The position numbers were made by a program, and so were the translations under genes. Below are positions 51,670 through 60,304 of a DNA stretch of 64,000 nucleotides, in pieces. The notes below the pieces were generated by a model, which had not been told where the DNA came from, ran no database searches, and saw nothing but the letters and a program-made list of their open reading frames with translations. This stretch comes from VRUE01 sp963716735 (lineage in GTDB: Bacteria > Actinomycetota > Thermoleophilia > Solirubrobacterales > 70-9): the NCBI GenBank assembly GCA_963716735.1, contig OY970321.1, positions 1,426,001 through 1,490,000 of the forward strand, given 5' to 3'. The first letter of the stretch is position 1, and every line of letters begins with the position of its first letter.

Positions 51670-53104
51670 CGGCGGCCTCGGCCGCCTCGGGACTGATCTG
51701 CTTCGGCTTGGCGCGGATCGCGGCGGCGGCGATCACCGCGCCAATCAGCGCCACAACCGCGGAGACGATCATCGCGTTGCTCAGTCCGTTGACGAACTGC
51801 TGGGGCGCGGCGGTCTCGAAGCTGCTTCCGGCGGCACCCTGAAAGATCGCCCCGCTGACGGCGATGCCGAGGCTGCCGCCGACCATGCGGAACATCGAGA
51901 GGACACCGGAGGCGATGCCGGCCTTCTCCACCGCAACGGCGTTCATCGCGGCGCTGGTCATCGGCGACATCGTCAAGGCGATGCCGATGCCGAGCAACAT
52001 GAATCCGGGCAGCAGGTCGAGGTAGCCGGAGTTCACCTCGATTCCGGAGAAGCTGTAGAGCGAGGCGGTGAGGAGCAGGAGGCCGGCGACGATCAGCCAG
52101 CGCGGCCCGAAGCGATCGGCGAGCCTGCCGGCGACCGGCGCCACGCCGACGATCATCAGAGTCGAGGGCAGGAAGCGGATGCCCGCCTCCAGCGGCGAGT
52201 AGCGGAGGATGTCCTGCATGTAGAGGGCGAGGAAGAAGAAGACGCCCATCATCGCGAAGGTGATGATCAGGGCGACGACCACCGCGCCGAGGAAGTTACG
52301 GTCGGCGAAGAAGCGGAATTCGACCATCGGCGCCTTTACTCGCAGCTCGGTGAAGACGAAGGCGACCCCACCGAGCAGCGCGGCGGCCAGCAGCCCGACG
52401 ATCTCGGGCGAGCCCCAGCCCCAGCTGTTGCCCTCGACCAGGGCGAGCACCAGCGCGGTGAGGCTGGCGGTCAGGGTGGCCACGCCGAGGTAGTCGACCT
52501 CGCGGCCGACCGTGTTGTCGCGCGACTCGCGCACGGCGAAGATCGTCGCGGTGACGGCGCCGATCGCAACCGGGATGTTGAGGTAGAAGATCGCGCGCCA
52601 GCTGACGTGCTCGGTGAGGAATCCGCCGAGGACGGGCCCGACGGCAAGCGCGAGCGCGGAGACGCCGGCCCACGTGCCCATCGCCTTGCCGCGCTCGTGA
52701 GCGGGGAAAGCGTCGGTGATGATCGAGAGCGTGCCCGGCATCATCAACGCCGCGCCGACGCCCTGTATGACGCGGCTGGCGACGAGGTCGGTGGCGTTCT
52801 GGGCGAGGCCCGCGGTCGCCGAGGAGAGGGCGAAGATGACGACGCCGATCAGGAACATGCGGCGGCGGCCGAAGATGTCGCCGAGCCGCCCGCCGGTCGC
52901 CAGCAGCACGGCAAAGGAGAGCGTGTAGCCGTTGATCGTCCACTCGAGGCCGGAGATCGAGGCGCCGAGGTCGCGCTGGATCGAAGGCAGCGCGACGTTC
53001 ACGACGGTGTTGTCGAGCATGATCATGAACAGCGCGAAGCACATCGCTCCAAGCGTCCACCACTTGCGGTTCTCGTCGGTGATCAGGTGGCTGTAACGGG
53101 TCAA
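51608..53104 (-). CDS. MFS drug-efflux transporter (DHA2, 14 helices)
   Basis: A 498-residue major-facilitator protein of the EmrB/QacA drug:H+ antiporter group: ALFMIMLDNTVVNVALPSIQRDLG at the first helix, then GGRLGDIFGRRRMFL (motif A) and the antiporter motif C region VGPVLGGFL. About 14 helices. The start is TTG 53104, overlapping the marR stop (TTGA). Regulated by the MarR gene in front of it, it probably exports a toxic compound; whether it concerns biotin is unknown. Confidence 0.9.
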   Translation of the reverse strand: MTRYSHLITDENRKWWTLGAMCFALFMIMLDNTVVNVALPSIQRDLGASISGLEWTINGYTLSFAVLLATGGRLGDIFGRRRMFLIGVVIFALSSATAGLAQNATDLVASRVIQGVGAALMMPGTLSIITDAFPAHERGKAMGTWAGVSALALAVGPVLGGFLTEHVSWRAIFYLNIPVAIGAVTATIFAVRESRDNTVGREVDYLGVATLTASLTALVLALVEGNSWGWGSPEIVGLLAAALLGGVAFVFTELRVKAPMVEFRFFADRNFLGAVVVALIITFAMMGVFFFLALYMQDILRYSPLEAGIRFLPSTLMIVGVAPVAGRLADRFGPRWLIVAGLLLLTASLYSFSGIEVNSGYLDLLPGFMLLGIGIALTMSPMTSAAMNAVAVEKAGIASGVLSMFRMVGGSLGIAVSGAIFQGAAGSSFETAAPQQFVNGLSNAMIVSAVVALIGAVIAAAAIRAKPKQISPEAAEAAVNPGGSELAAQEAELAGARS

Positions 53105-53583
53105 GTGGGTCCAACTCCCTTCAGGTGCTCATAGGTCTCGGCGATGTCCGGCCTGTCCATCAGCGCGTCGATCGCGGCGTCGAGCTTGCGGCGCTGGGCG
53201 GCGCTGAGGCTCCCCGCGAACGCCTCCATCCCGGCCTGGCGGACGACCAGCAGCGTGTCGACAAGCTGCTTTCCCTTGGCGGTGATGGCGACGCGGCGCA
53301 CGCGGCGGTCGTCGGGGTCCTCGAGCCTGGTGACGAGCTTCTTCTTGACGAGGGCATCGACAGCGCGGCTCATCGAGGGGACGGAGACACCGAAGGTCTC
53401 AGCGAGGTCGCTGACCTGGCGCGGATCGGCCGCCTCACCCAGGCCACCCAGCTCGAGCAGCGCCTTGCACTGCGTCATCGAGAGACCGGACTCCTCGATC
53501 ACGCGCAGCTGGTTGCCCCGGTCGTAGAGGAAGACGTGGCGGAACAATGCGCCAAGCCGGGCTGCGGTATCACTCGTTTGCAT
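53101..53583 (-). CDS. MarR-family transcriptional regulator
   Basis: A 160-residue MarR protein with winged helix DLAETFGVSVPSMSRAVDALVKK, the wing region VTRLEDPDDRRVRRVAIT (the R-x-x-D-x-R-D-x-R-type wing) and a C-terminal dimer helix. The ATG at 53583 is chosen; the longer frame to 53643 reads into the divergent promoter region. Co-transcribed with the MFS efflux gene; its palindrome at 53594-53609 is a likely operator. Confidence 0.88.
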   Translation of the reverse strand: MQTSDTAARLGALFRHVFLYDRGNQLRVIEESGLSMTQCKALLELGGLGEAADPRQVSDLAETFGVSVPSMSRAVDALVKKKLVTRLEDPDDRRVRRVAITAKGKQLVDTLLVVRQAGMEAFAGSLSAAQRRKLDAAIDALMDRPDIAETYEHLKGVGPT

Positions 53584-53593
53584 CCCGACAATC

Positions 53594-53609
53594 GTTGCAC
53601 CTGCGCAAC
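53594..53609. promoter_or_regulatory. MarR-type operator
   Basis: GTTGC-N6-GCAAC (GTTGC 53594-53598, GCAAC 53605-53609) lies 11 bases before the MarR start and about 80 bases before bioA on the other strand. Position and symmetry fit autoregulation. Confidence 0.6.
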
Positions 53610-53690
53610 TATTTCTCAAGCACAATATTTGTTCATGTGACACACATCACACGAAATCCAGCCGAGAGACGATCTATGGTCGTCGTGGCG

Positions 53691-55001
53691 ATGTCAGTAG
53701 ACCACGCTCAGCTCGATCGCGACCATCTCTGGCACCCGTTCACCCAGCAGCTTGGCTGGGTCGAGGAAGAGCCACTGATGATCGAGCGGGCAGAGGGGGC
53801 GCAGCTGATCGACAGCGAGGGCCGCCGTTACATCGACGGGGTCTCCTCGCTGTGGTGCAACGTCCACGGGCATCGCCACGCAGGCATCGACGGCGCCGTG
53901 CACGAGCAGCTGGAGAAGGTCGCCCACTCGACCATGCTCGGCCTCTCCCACCCCGGCGCTACCGAGCTGGCGGCGAGGCTGATCGAGTTGGCGCCGCCGG
54001 GCCTCTCCCGCGTCTTCTACTCGGAGTCCGGCTCGACCGCGACCGAGATCGCGCTGAAGATGGCCTTCCAGTTCCAGCAGCAGCGCGGCGGGCAGCACGC
54101 GCAGCGGACCTCCTTCATCCACCTGCGCGACGCCTACCACGGCGACACGATCGGCTCGGTCTCGGTCGGCGGCATCGACCTCTTCCACTCGACCTACCGG
54201 CCACTGCTCTTCCAGACCCATGCGGCGGAACCTGGCGACGCCGCTGACCTCGAGCGGGTGCTCTCCTGTCACGAGGAAGAAGTGGCGGCACTGATCCTCG
54301 AGCCGCTGGTCCAGGGCGCGGCCGGAATGCTGGTCCACCCCCCTGGCTATCTGCGCGCCGCGCGCGAACTCTGCGACCGCTTCGGCGTCCTGCTGATCTG
54401 CGACGAGGTGGCGACCGGCTTCGGCCGCACCGGCACGATGTTCGCCTGCGAGCAGGAGGACGTAGCGCCCGATCTCCTCTGCCTCGCCAAGGGCCTGACC
54501 GGCGGCTATCTGCCGCTGGCGGCAACGCTGGCCACGGAGCGGATCTACGAAGGCTTCCTCGGCGCCGCGGAGGAGCAGCGAACCTTCTTCCACGGCCACA
54601 CCTACACCGGCAACCCGCTCGCCTGCGCTGCGGCGCTGGCCAGTCTTGATGCCTTCGAACAGGAGCGCACCCTGGAGCAGCTGCAGTCGAAGATCGAGCT
54701 GCTCGGCGAACAGCTCGATCTTGTCGCGGTGATGTCAGAGGTTGCCGAGGTCCGCCGGAGGGGCTTCATGGTCGGCATCGACCTCGGTGCACACGACCCG
54801 GCGCTGCGCCTCGGCCATCGGGTAACCCTGGAGGCGCGCAAGCGCGGCGCGATCGTCCGCCCGCTAGGCGACGTCATCGTGCTGATGCCCCCACTCTCGA
54901 TCTCCGTGGGCGAGCTCCGAAACCTGGTGGAGATCACCGCCGAGTCGATCGAAGCCGCGTGCACGTCGGCGTACTCGACGCCATTTGCACGAGCCGCTTA
55001 A
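53691..55001 (+). CDS. bioA: Adenosylmethionine-8-amino-7-oxononanoate aminotransferase BioA
   Basis: A 436-residue class III aminotransferase that turns 8-amino-7-oxononanoate into 7,8-diaminononanoate. HLWHPFTQQ at the N-terminus is the BioA signature, and DAYHGDTIGSVSVGG, CDEVATGFGRTGTMFA and the PLP lysine in CLAKGLTGGYLPLAA are present. It completes the pathway with bioBFD but is separated from them by the MFS/MarR pair and is transcribed separately. ATG 53691 is preferred, with a TATGGT box ten bases before it; ATG 53676 is in frame too. Confidence 0.93.
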   Translation: MSVDHAQLDRDHLWHPFTQQLGWVEEEPLMIERAEGAQLIDSEGRRYIDGVSSLWCNVHGHRHAGIDGAVHEQLEKVAHSTMLGLSHPGATELAARLIELAPPGLSRVFYSESGSTATEIALKMAFQFQQQRGGQHAQRTSFIHLRDAYHGDTIGSVSVGGIDLFHSTYRPLLFQTHAAEPGDAADLERVLSCHEEEVAALILEPLVQGAAGMLVHPPGYLRAARELCDRFGVLLICDEVATGFGRTGTMFACEQEDVAPDLLCLAKGLTGGYLPLAATLATERIYEGFLGAAEEQRTFFHGHTYTGNPLACAAALASLDAFEQERTLEQLQSKIELLGEQLDLVAVMSEVAEVRRRGFMVGIDLGAHDPALRLGHRVTLEARKRGAIVRPLGDVIVLMPPLSISVGELRNLVEITAESIEAACTSAYSTPFARAA

Positions 55002-55009
55002 GCGCGATA

Positions 55010-55015
55010 TACGCT
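55010..55015 (+). promoter_or_regulatory. -10 box of a leaderless promoter (Nudix gene)
   Basis: TACGCT ends six bases before the ATG at 55022. Confidence 0.55.
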
Positions 55016-55021
55016 GAGTAA

Positions 55022-55663
55022 ATGGCGGAGAGACGGCGTGGGTCTGCAGAGGCTCCAAATCTTGGCGAGCCCGCGGTACCGCGCCCTTCGGCCTCAGTCG
55101 TGCTACTGAGGCGCGGAGGCAAGCACGGCGACCGGGCGCTGGAGGTGCTGCTGCTGAAGCGGACGGAGGAGGCTCGGTTCATGCCCGGGGTGTGGGTGTT
55201 TCCCGGCGGGGGCGTCGATCCCGAGGATGGAACGGGCGAGGCCGGCTACAGGGCCTGTGCCGCCAGGGAGCTGCACGAGGAGGCGGGGATCGAGCTACCC
55301 GCCGAGGAGGAGCTGGTGCTGTTCTCGCGCTGGATCACCCCCGAGGTTGTCTCGCGGCGCTTCGATGCCTGGTTCTTCCTGGCGCTGGCGCCGGCGCATA
55401 AACCGCCCGAGCCAGACGGCGTTGAGACGACCGAGGCGGCTTGGTACGAGCCGCGGACGGCGCTCGACGCACAAAAAGCCGGTGAGCTGGCGCTCGCCTT
55501 TCCGACGATCAACCAGCTCGAGGCGCTGCTTCCTTACCGCACCTCGAACGAAGCGATCGAGGCTCATCGCGGCCGCACCGTCGAGCCGATCCTGCCGAAA
55601 GTGATCGGCACGCAGGAGGAGCACCGAGTCGTCCTCCCGGGCGACCCCGACTACCCCGCCTGA
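55022..55663 (+). CDS. Nudix hydrolase (NUDT7/NUDT19-like)
   Basis: A 213-residue Nudix protein: the box reads GGGVDPEDGTGEAGYRACAA, then RELHEEAGIEL, with a longer loop than the minimal box, as seen in CoA-diphosphatase-like NUDT7/NUDT19 proteins. The LKRTEEARFMPGVWVFPGG region before it is also typical. The substrate may be an acyl-CoA, which would fit this window. Its 3' end overlaps the minus-strand gene by 13 bases. Confidence 0.85.
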   Translation: MAERRRGSAEAPNLGEPAVPRPSASVVLLRRGGKHGDRALEVLLLKRTEEARFMPGVWVFPGGGVDPEDGTGEAGYRACAARELHEEAGIELPAEEELVLFSRWITPEVVSRRFDAWFFLALAPAHKPPEPDGVETTEAAWYEPRTALDAQKAGELALAFPTINQLEALLPYRTSNEAIEAHRGRTVEPILPKVIGTQEEHRVVLPGDPDYPA

Positions 55664-56340
55664 GCCTTCCCTGCATCCGGGAAGGGCGCCAGCCCGGCAT
55701 GCCAGGGGCCGGGCGGGTAGGTGTGGATGCCGCTCTCGTCCATCTCGCCCTGCAGGCGTTTGAAGAGCTGGCCGGCGTTTTTCAGCGCCTCTTTGAGCTC
55801 GGCCTCGCTGCGCTCGCGCAGGTGCCAGAGGAACCAGAGCTGGCGCTCGTTGATGCCGAAGTCGATCTCACCGGTCATCGTCGTCGTCCAGGAGAGAAAG
55901 CCGGGGCTGAACAGCTCGCGCAGCTTGACCGGGTCGTACTCGCTTGGCACCGTCGCCAGGAAACGCTTGTTGAACTCGATCGACTCGAACTCGACCTTGC
56001 GGGCGAAGCGCTGGGTGAGCACCTCGTGGCCCTCGATCGACTCGACGTTGAAGGCAGGAATCACTTGCGCCAAGTCAGGCATGTGCGCCTTCGCCAGCAG
56101 AGCCATCGGCAGCAGCGCCTTGCCGAAGATGCCGCCGACCTCCTTTTCATCGGCGTCGCAACAGGAGCCCCAGAAGCCTTCGGCGAGCTGGCCGGTAAGG
56201 CGGTTGCTGCCGCCGACGCAAAGCGCCACCGGCGCGTCTTTGGGGTTGATCCCCCCAACCGGCTCGTAGGTCAGCTCGTGGCGCTCGCCAAAGCGCCGCA
56301 CGATCTCGGCCCATTCCTGCGCTTCCTGCTTCGCGCCCAT
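55651..56340 (-). CDS. Conserved protein of unknown function
   Basis: A 229-residue soluble protein with several distinctive patches (ALCVGGSNRLTGQLAEGFWGSCCDADEKEVGG split here only for reading; FNKRFLATVP; WHLRERSEAELKEALKNAG). A CCDAD patch could bind a metal or a disulfide. No family is recognised. It overlaps the Nudix gene's end and is divergent from lemA, with only 22 bases to the lemA upstream ATG. Confidence 0.65.
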   Translation of the reverse strand: MGAKQEAQEWAEIVRRFGERHELTYEPVGGINPKDAPVALCVGGSNRLTGQLAEGFWGSCCDADEKEVGGIFGKALLPMALLAKAHMPDLAQVIPAFNVESIEGHEVLTQRFARKVEFESIEFNKRFLATVPSEYDPVKLRELFSPGFLSWTTTMTGEIDFGINERQLWFLWHLRERSEAELKEALKNAGQLFKRLQGEMDESGIHTYPPGPWHAGLAPFPDAGKAQAG

Positions 56341-56358
56341 GGGCCGATCCTATGGGGG

Positions 56359-56364
56359 TAGGAT
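56359..56364 (+). promoter_or_regulatory. -10 box of a leaderless promoter (lemA)
   Basis: TAGGAT ends seven bases before the ATG at 56372. Confidence 0.6.
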
Positions 56365-56371
56365 GAGCGCC

Positions 56372-56935
56372 ATGACTATTGCTCTCATCGTGATCGTCGC
56401 GATCATCGTCATCGCGGTCTTCTACTTCATCGCCAAGCGCAACTCGATCATCGCCTCGCGCAACCGGGTCGACGAGTCCTGGAGTGGGATCGACGTGCAG
56501 CTCAAGCGCCGCCACGACCTCGTCCCCAACCTGGTCGAGACGGTCAAGGGCTACGCCGCGCACGAGAGCGAGACCTTCGAGAAAACGACGCAGGCACGGG
56601 CCGAGGCGATGCAGGCCCAGAGCGTCGAGGAAACTGCCCAGGCCGAGCAGAAGTTGACCCAGGCGCTGGCCGACGTGAAAGCGGTCGCCGAGAACTACCC
56701 GACCCTGCGCGCCACCGAGAACTTCCAGCAGCTGAGCCGCAATCTCTCCGAGCTGGAGGACGAAATCCAGGCCTCGCGGCGGATCTACAACTCCAACGTG
56801 CAGTCCTACAACACCGACATCGAACAGTTCCCCGGCTCGATCATCGCCAACCAGGGCAACTTCACGGCGCGCGAGTACTTCGAGATCGAGGACAAAGCCG
56901 AGCGCGAGCCGGTCTCGGTCAGCTTCGACAAATAG
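56372..56935 (+). CDS. lemA: LemA-family membrane protein
   Basis: A 187-residue protein with an N-terminal membrane helix (IALIVIVAIIVIAVFYFIA) and the LemA core: RVDESWSGIDVQLKRRHDLV followed by PNLVETVKGYAAHE, YPTLRATENFQQL and IYNSNVQSYNTDIEQFP. Function of LemA proteins is poorly known; the fold is a helical bundle on the membrane. The ATG at 56372 is chosen because of the TAGGAT box; an ATG at 56363 is in frame too. Confidence 0.9.
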   Translation: MTIALIVIVAIIVIAVFYFIAKRNSIIASRNRVDESWSGIDVQLKRRHDLVPNLVETVKGYAAHESETFEKTTQARAEAMQAQSVEETAQAEQKLTQALADVKAVAENYPTLRATENFQQLSRNLSELEDEIQASRRIYNSNVQSYNTDIEQFPGSIIANQGNFTAREYFEIEDKAEREPVSVSFDK

Positions 56936-56946
56936 GCCAGTTCCCC

Positions 56947-56952
56947 TAAGCT
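56947..56952 (+). promoter_or_regulatory. -10 box of a leaderless promoter (rubredoxin)
   Basis: TAAGCT ends seven bases before the ATG at 56960. Confidence 0.6.
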
Positions 56953-56959
56953 TTCCCCT

Positions 56960-57151
56960 ATGAGCGCAACCACCGAGGCGACCCTCTGGATCTGCGAGAG
57001 CTGCGGGTTCATTTACGACCCCGCGATCGGCGATCCAGACGGCGGCATCCCTCCGGGAACGTCCTTCGAGGACATACCCAGCGACTGGTTCTGCCCCGTC
57101 TGCGGGGCACGGACGACCGACTTCCGCCCAGTCGAACCGGGCGAGGCCTAG
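56960..57151 (+). CDS. Rubredoxin
   Basis: A 63-residue rubredoxin with two C-x2-C knuckles (WICESCGFIYD and FCPVCGART) that hold one iron, and the connecting GDPDGGIPPGTSFEDIPSDW typical of the family. It transfers one electron. Its gene is followed 20 bases later by a GMC oxidoreductase that carries its own ferredoxin-type cysteines, so the two are probable redox partners. Confidence 0.95.
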   Translation: MSATTEATLWICESCGFIYDPAIGDPDGGIPPGTSFEDIPSDWFCPVCGARTTDFRPVEPGEA

Positions 57152-57171
57152 ACCCCGAGGAACATCCCGCC

Positions 57172-58809
57172 GTGACCTACGACTACGACTGGATCGTCGT
57201 CGGCTCGGGGTTCGGCGGGTCGGTCTCGGCCCTGCGCCTGACCGAAAAGGGATACAGCGTCGCCGTGCTCGAGTGCGGCAAACGCTTCGGCGACGACGAC
57301 TTTCCCAACTCAACCGGCGACAGCCGCCGCTACTTCTGGGCGCCGCGGATGGGCATGAAGGGAATCTTCAGGCTCAGCATCTTCAAGGACATCGCCGTGG
57401 TCAGCGGTTCCGGCGTCGGGGGTGGCAGCCTCGGCTACGCCAACACGCTCTACGTCCCCCCCTCGCCGTTCTTCGAAGACCCGCAATGGGCCGACCTCGA
57501 GAGCTGGGAGGCCCGGCTCGCCCCCCACTACGAAACCGCGCAGCGCATGCTCGGCGTCGTCGTGCACGACAACGACGACCCGGCCGACCAGCTGCTGCGC
57601 GAGCTCGGCGAGGAGCTCGGCGTCGGCGACACCTACCGCAAGACCCCGATCGGGGTCTACCTCGACAACCCGGGAAAGACCGTCCCCGACCCCTTCTTCG
57701 AAGGCGAGGGCCCAGAACGGACCGGCTGCATGCAGTGCGGCCGTTGCATGGTCGGCTGCCCGCACGGGGCCAAGAACACTCTGGTCAAGAACTACCTCTG
57801 GCTGGCCGAGCACCGCGGGGTCGAAGTCCAGGCCGAGCGCACCGTCACCGACATCCGCCCACTCGTCGCCGCCGACGGTAGCGACGGCTACGCGGTCACC
57901 AGCGAGCGCTCTGGCCTACTGCAAGGTCGCAAGCGCCGAACGCTGAAGGCGCGCGGCGTGATCGTCGCCGCCGGCCCACTCGGCACCAACAAGCTGCTGC
58001 AACGCTGCCGCCTCGGCGGCTCGCTGCCGCGCATCTCGCCACGCCTCGGAGAGCTGGTCCGCACCAACAGCGAGAGCATCCTCGGGGTCAGAGTGCCGAA
58101 GGACTATCCCGGCGATCTGACCAGGCGGGTCGCGATCACCTCGAGCATCTACCCCGACCCCCACACCCACATCGAGACCGTCACCTACGGCGAGGCGGGC
58201 GACTCGATGAGCCTGCTCAACACGCTGCTGGTCGGCGACGGCACCCGGGTCACGCGGCCACTGAAGCTGGTCGGCCAGATCCTCCGCCACCCGCGCAACT
58301 TTGCCAAGATTCTGTGGCCGAAGGGCAGCTCGCACCGCACGATCATCCTGCTGGTGATGCAGACGCTCGACAATGCGATCGCCCTGCGACCGAAGCTGAA
58401 GCGCAATGGCGAAGTGCGACTGCAGACCGAACAGGATCCCGAGAAGCCCAACCCGACCTTCATCCCCGCCGCCAACCAGGCGGCCGAATGGCTGGCCCAA
58501 CGCACCGGAGGGGTCGCGACGAGCTCGGTGACGGAGGCGGCGTTCAACATCCCGACCACCGCCCACATCCTCGGCGGCGCGGTGATCGGCCACGGGCCCG
58601 AGGACGGCGTCGTCGACTCGAGCCAGCGTGTCTTCGGCTACGAGAACCTGATGGTCTGCGACGGCGCGGCGATCCCGGCCAACGTCGGCGTCAACCCGAG
58701 CCTGACGATCACCGCCCTGGCCGAGCACGCGATGAGCCAGGTGCCACCCAAAGAAGGGGCCGAGCTGCGCGACCTCCCCAAGGCCGCGCAGCCGGCGGTT
58801 ACCGCCTAG
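57172..58809 (+). CDS. GMC oxidoreductase with a ferredoxin-type cysteine motif
   Basis: A 545-residue FAD protein of the GMC/cholesterol-oxidase type: the N-terminal Rossmann loop WIVVGSGFGGSVSALRL and the GSGVGGGSLGYAN flavin contact, with the C-terminal HILGGAVIGHGPEDGVVD and the VGVNPSLTITALAEHA end. Residues 186-196 read CMQCGRCMVGCP (C186, C189, C192, C196), the C-x2-C-x2-C-x3-C-P pattern of [4Fe-4S] ferredoxins. It is close to ChoD-like actinobacterial proteins, so the substrate is probably a sterol-like or other alcohol, but no cholesterol-specific evidence exists. GTG start. Confidence 0.88.
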   Translation: MTYDYDWIVVGSGFGGSVSALRLTEKGYSVAVLECGKRFGDDDFPNSTGDSRRYFWAPRMGMKGIFRLSIFKDIAVVSGSGVGGGSLGYANTLYVPPSPFFEDPQWADLESWEARLAPHYETAQRMLGVVVHDNDDPADQLLRELGEELGVGDTYRKTPIGVYLDNPGKTVPDPFFEGEGPERTGCMQCGRCMVGCPHGAKNTLVKNYLWLAEHRGVEVQAERTVTDIRPLVAADGSDGYAVTSERSGLLQGRKRRTLKARGVIVAAGPLGTNKLLQRCRLGGSLPRISPRLGELVRTNSESILGVRVPKDYPGDLTRRVAITSSIYPDPHTHIETVTYGEAGDSMSLLNTLLVGDGTRVTRPLKLVGQILRHPRNFAKILWPKGSSHRTIILLVMQTLDNAIALRPKLKRNGEVRLQTEQDPEKPNPTFIPAANQAAEWLAQRTGGVATSSVTEAAFNIPTTAHILGGAVIGHGPEDGVVDSSQRVFGYENLMVCDGAAIPANVGVNPSLTITALAEHAMSQVPPKEGAELRDLPKAAQPAVTA

Positions 58810-58815
58810 CTCGAA

Positions 58816-59415
<600 letters not shown>

Positions 59416-59545
59416 CTTTGAAGCTCCTTGTTTCGATTGGAAGTCCGGGGGGAGCCTAGCTGCTTGGTAGCTTGTTCTCAGAGTGGCTGCACGGCCTGCG
59501 TCGAGGGCTCGAGGGTGGCATCGGGGAACGGCCCGGCGTTGAGCT

Positions 59546-60304
59546 ATGGAATCGAAGCTGCAAAAAGACGACGAGCTGTGGCGGCGCTTCGCGGAGCGCC
59601 GAGATCCCGCGATCCGTGAAGAGCTGGTGCGGCGCAACATGGCCTTTGCCAAACGGCTGGCGCTCCGCTATCGAGGAGCCAGCGAGTCCTTCGACGACCT
59701 GCTCCAGGTCGCCAACCTGGGCCTGCTCAACGCGGTCGACCGCTTCGATCCCGAGCGCGGCATCCCCTTCACCGCCTTCGCCTCGCCGACGATCCTCGGC
59801 GAGCTCAAACGCCACTTCCGCGACCGGGTCTGGACGGTGCGCGTGCCGCGCGGTCTGCACGACCGCATGGCCGAAGTCGACAAAGCGATCACCGAGCTGA
59901 CCAAGTCGCTGCAGCGCTCACCCTCGGTCGGCGAGATCGCCTCGCGGCTGGAGATAGAGCAGACCGACGTACTCGAAGTGATGGAGGCAAACCACAACCG
60001 CCGACCGCTCTCGCTCGACCGGCCGGCCGGGCCTGAAGATTCAGATGAGTCCGCGCCGACTGAGTGGATCGGCGAAGAGGACGCCGGCTTCGAGCTGGTC
60101 GAGGGCCGGATCGCCCTCGACGCGGCGCTGCCCCACCTGGACGAGCGCGAGCGGCTGGTCCTGCGTCTGCGCTTCGTCGAGGACATGACCCAGTCGCAGA
60201 TCGCAGAAGAGATCGGCCACTCGCAGATGCACGTCTCGCGCATCTTGCGCCGTGCGCTGGCGCGGATCCGAGAGCAGATCAGGGAGCAGCGGCAAAACGG
60301 ATAA
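59546..60304 (+). CDS. SigB/SigF-type sigma-70 factor
   Basis: A 252-residue group 3 sigma factor. Region 2 is RRNMAFAKRLALRYRG, then FDDLLQVANLGLLNAVDRFDP and FTAFASPTILGELKRHFRD; region 3 spans LTKSLQRSPSVGEIASRL, and region 4 ends with MTQSQIAEEIGHSQMHVSRILRRAL. This is the general-stress/sporulation type (SigB, SigF, SigG) which is usually held by an RsbW-type anti-sigma factor, encoded next door on the other strand. Its 3' end overlaps that gene by 26 bases. Confidence 0.92.
   Translation: MESKLQKDDELWRRFAERRDPAIREELVRRNMAFAKRLALRYRGASESFDDLLQVANLGLLNAVDRFDPERGIPFTAFASPTILGELKRHFRDRVWTVRVPRGLHDRMAEVDKAITELTKSLQRSPSVGEIASRLEIEQTDVLEVMEANHNRRPLSLDRPAGPEDSDESAPTEWIGEEDAGFELVEGRIALDAALPHLDERERLVLRLRFVEDMTQSQIAEEIGHSQMHVSRILRRALARIREQIREQRQNG

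Noticed and set aside
59430..59460. GTTT ... GGGGGA as a SigB-type promoter of the sigma gene
   Set aside because: The -10 part does not match GGGTAT well and spacing is loose; too weak to report as a feature.
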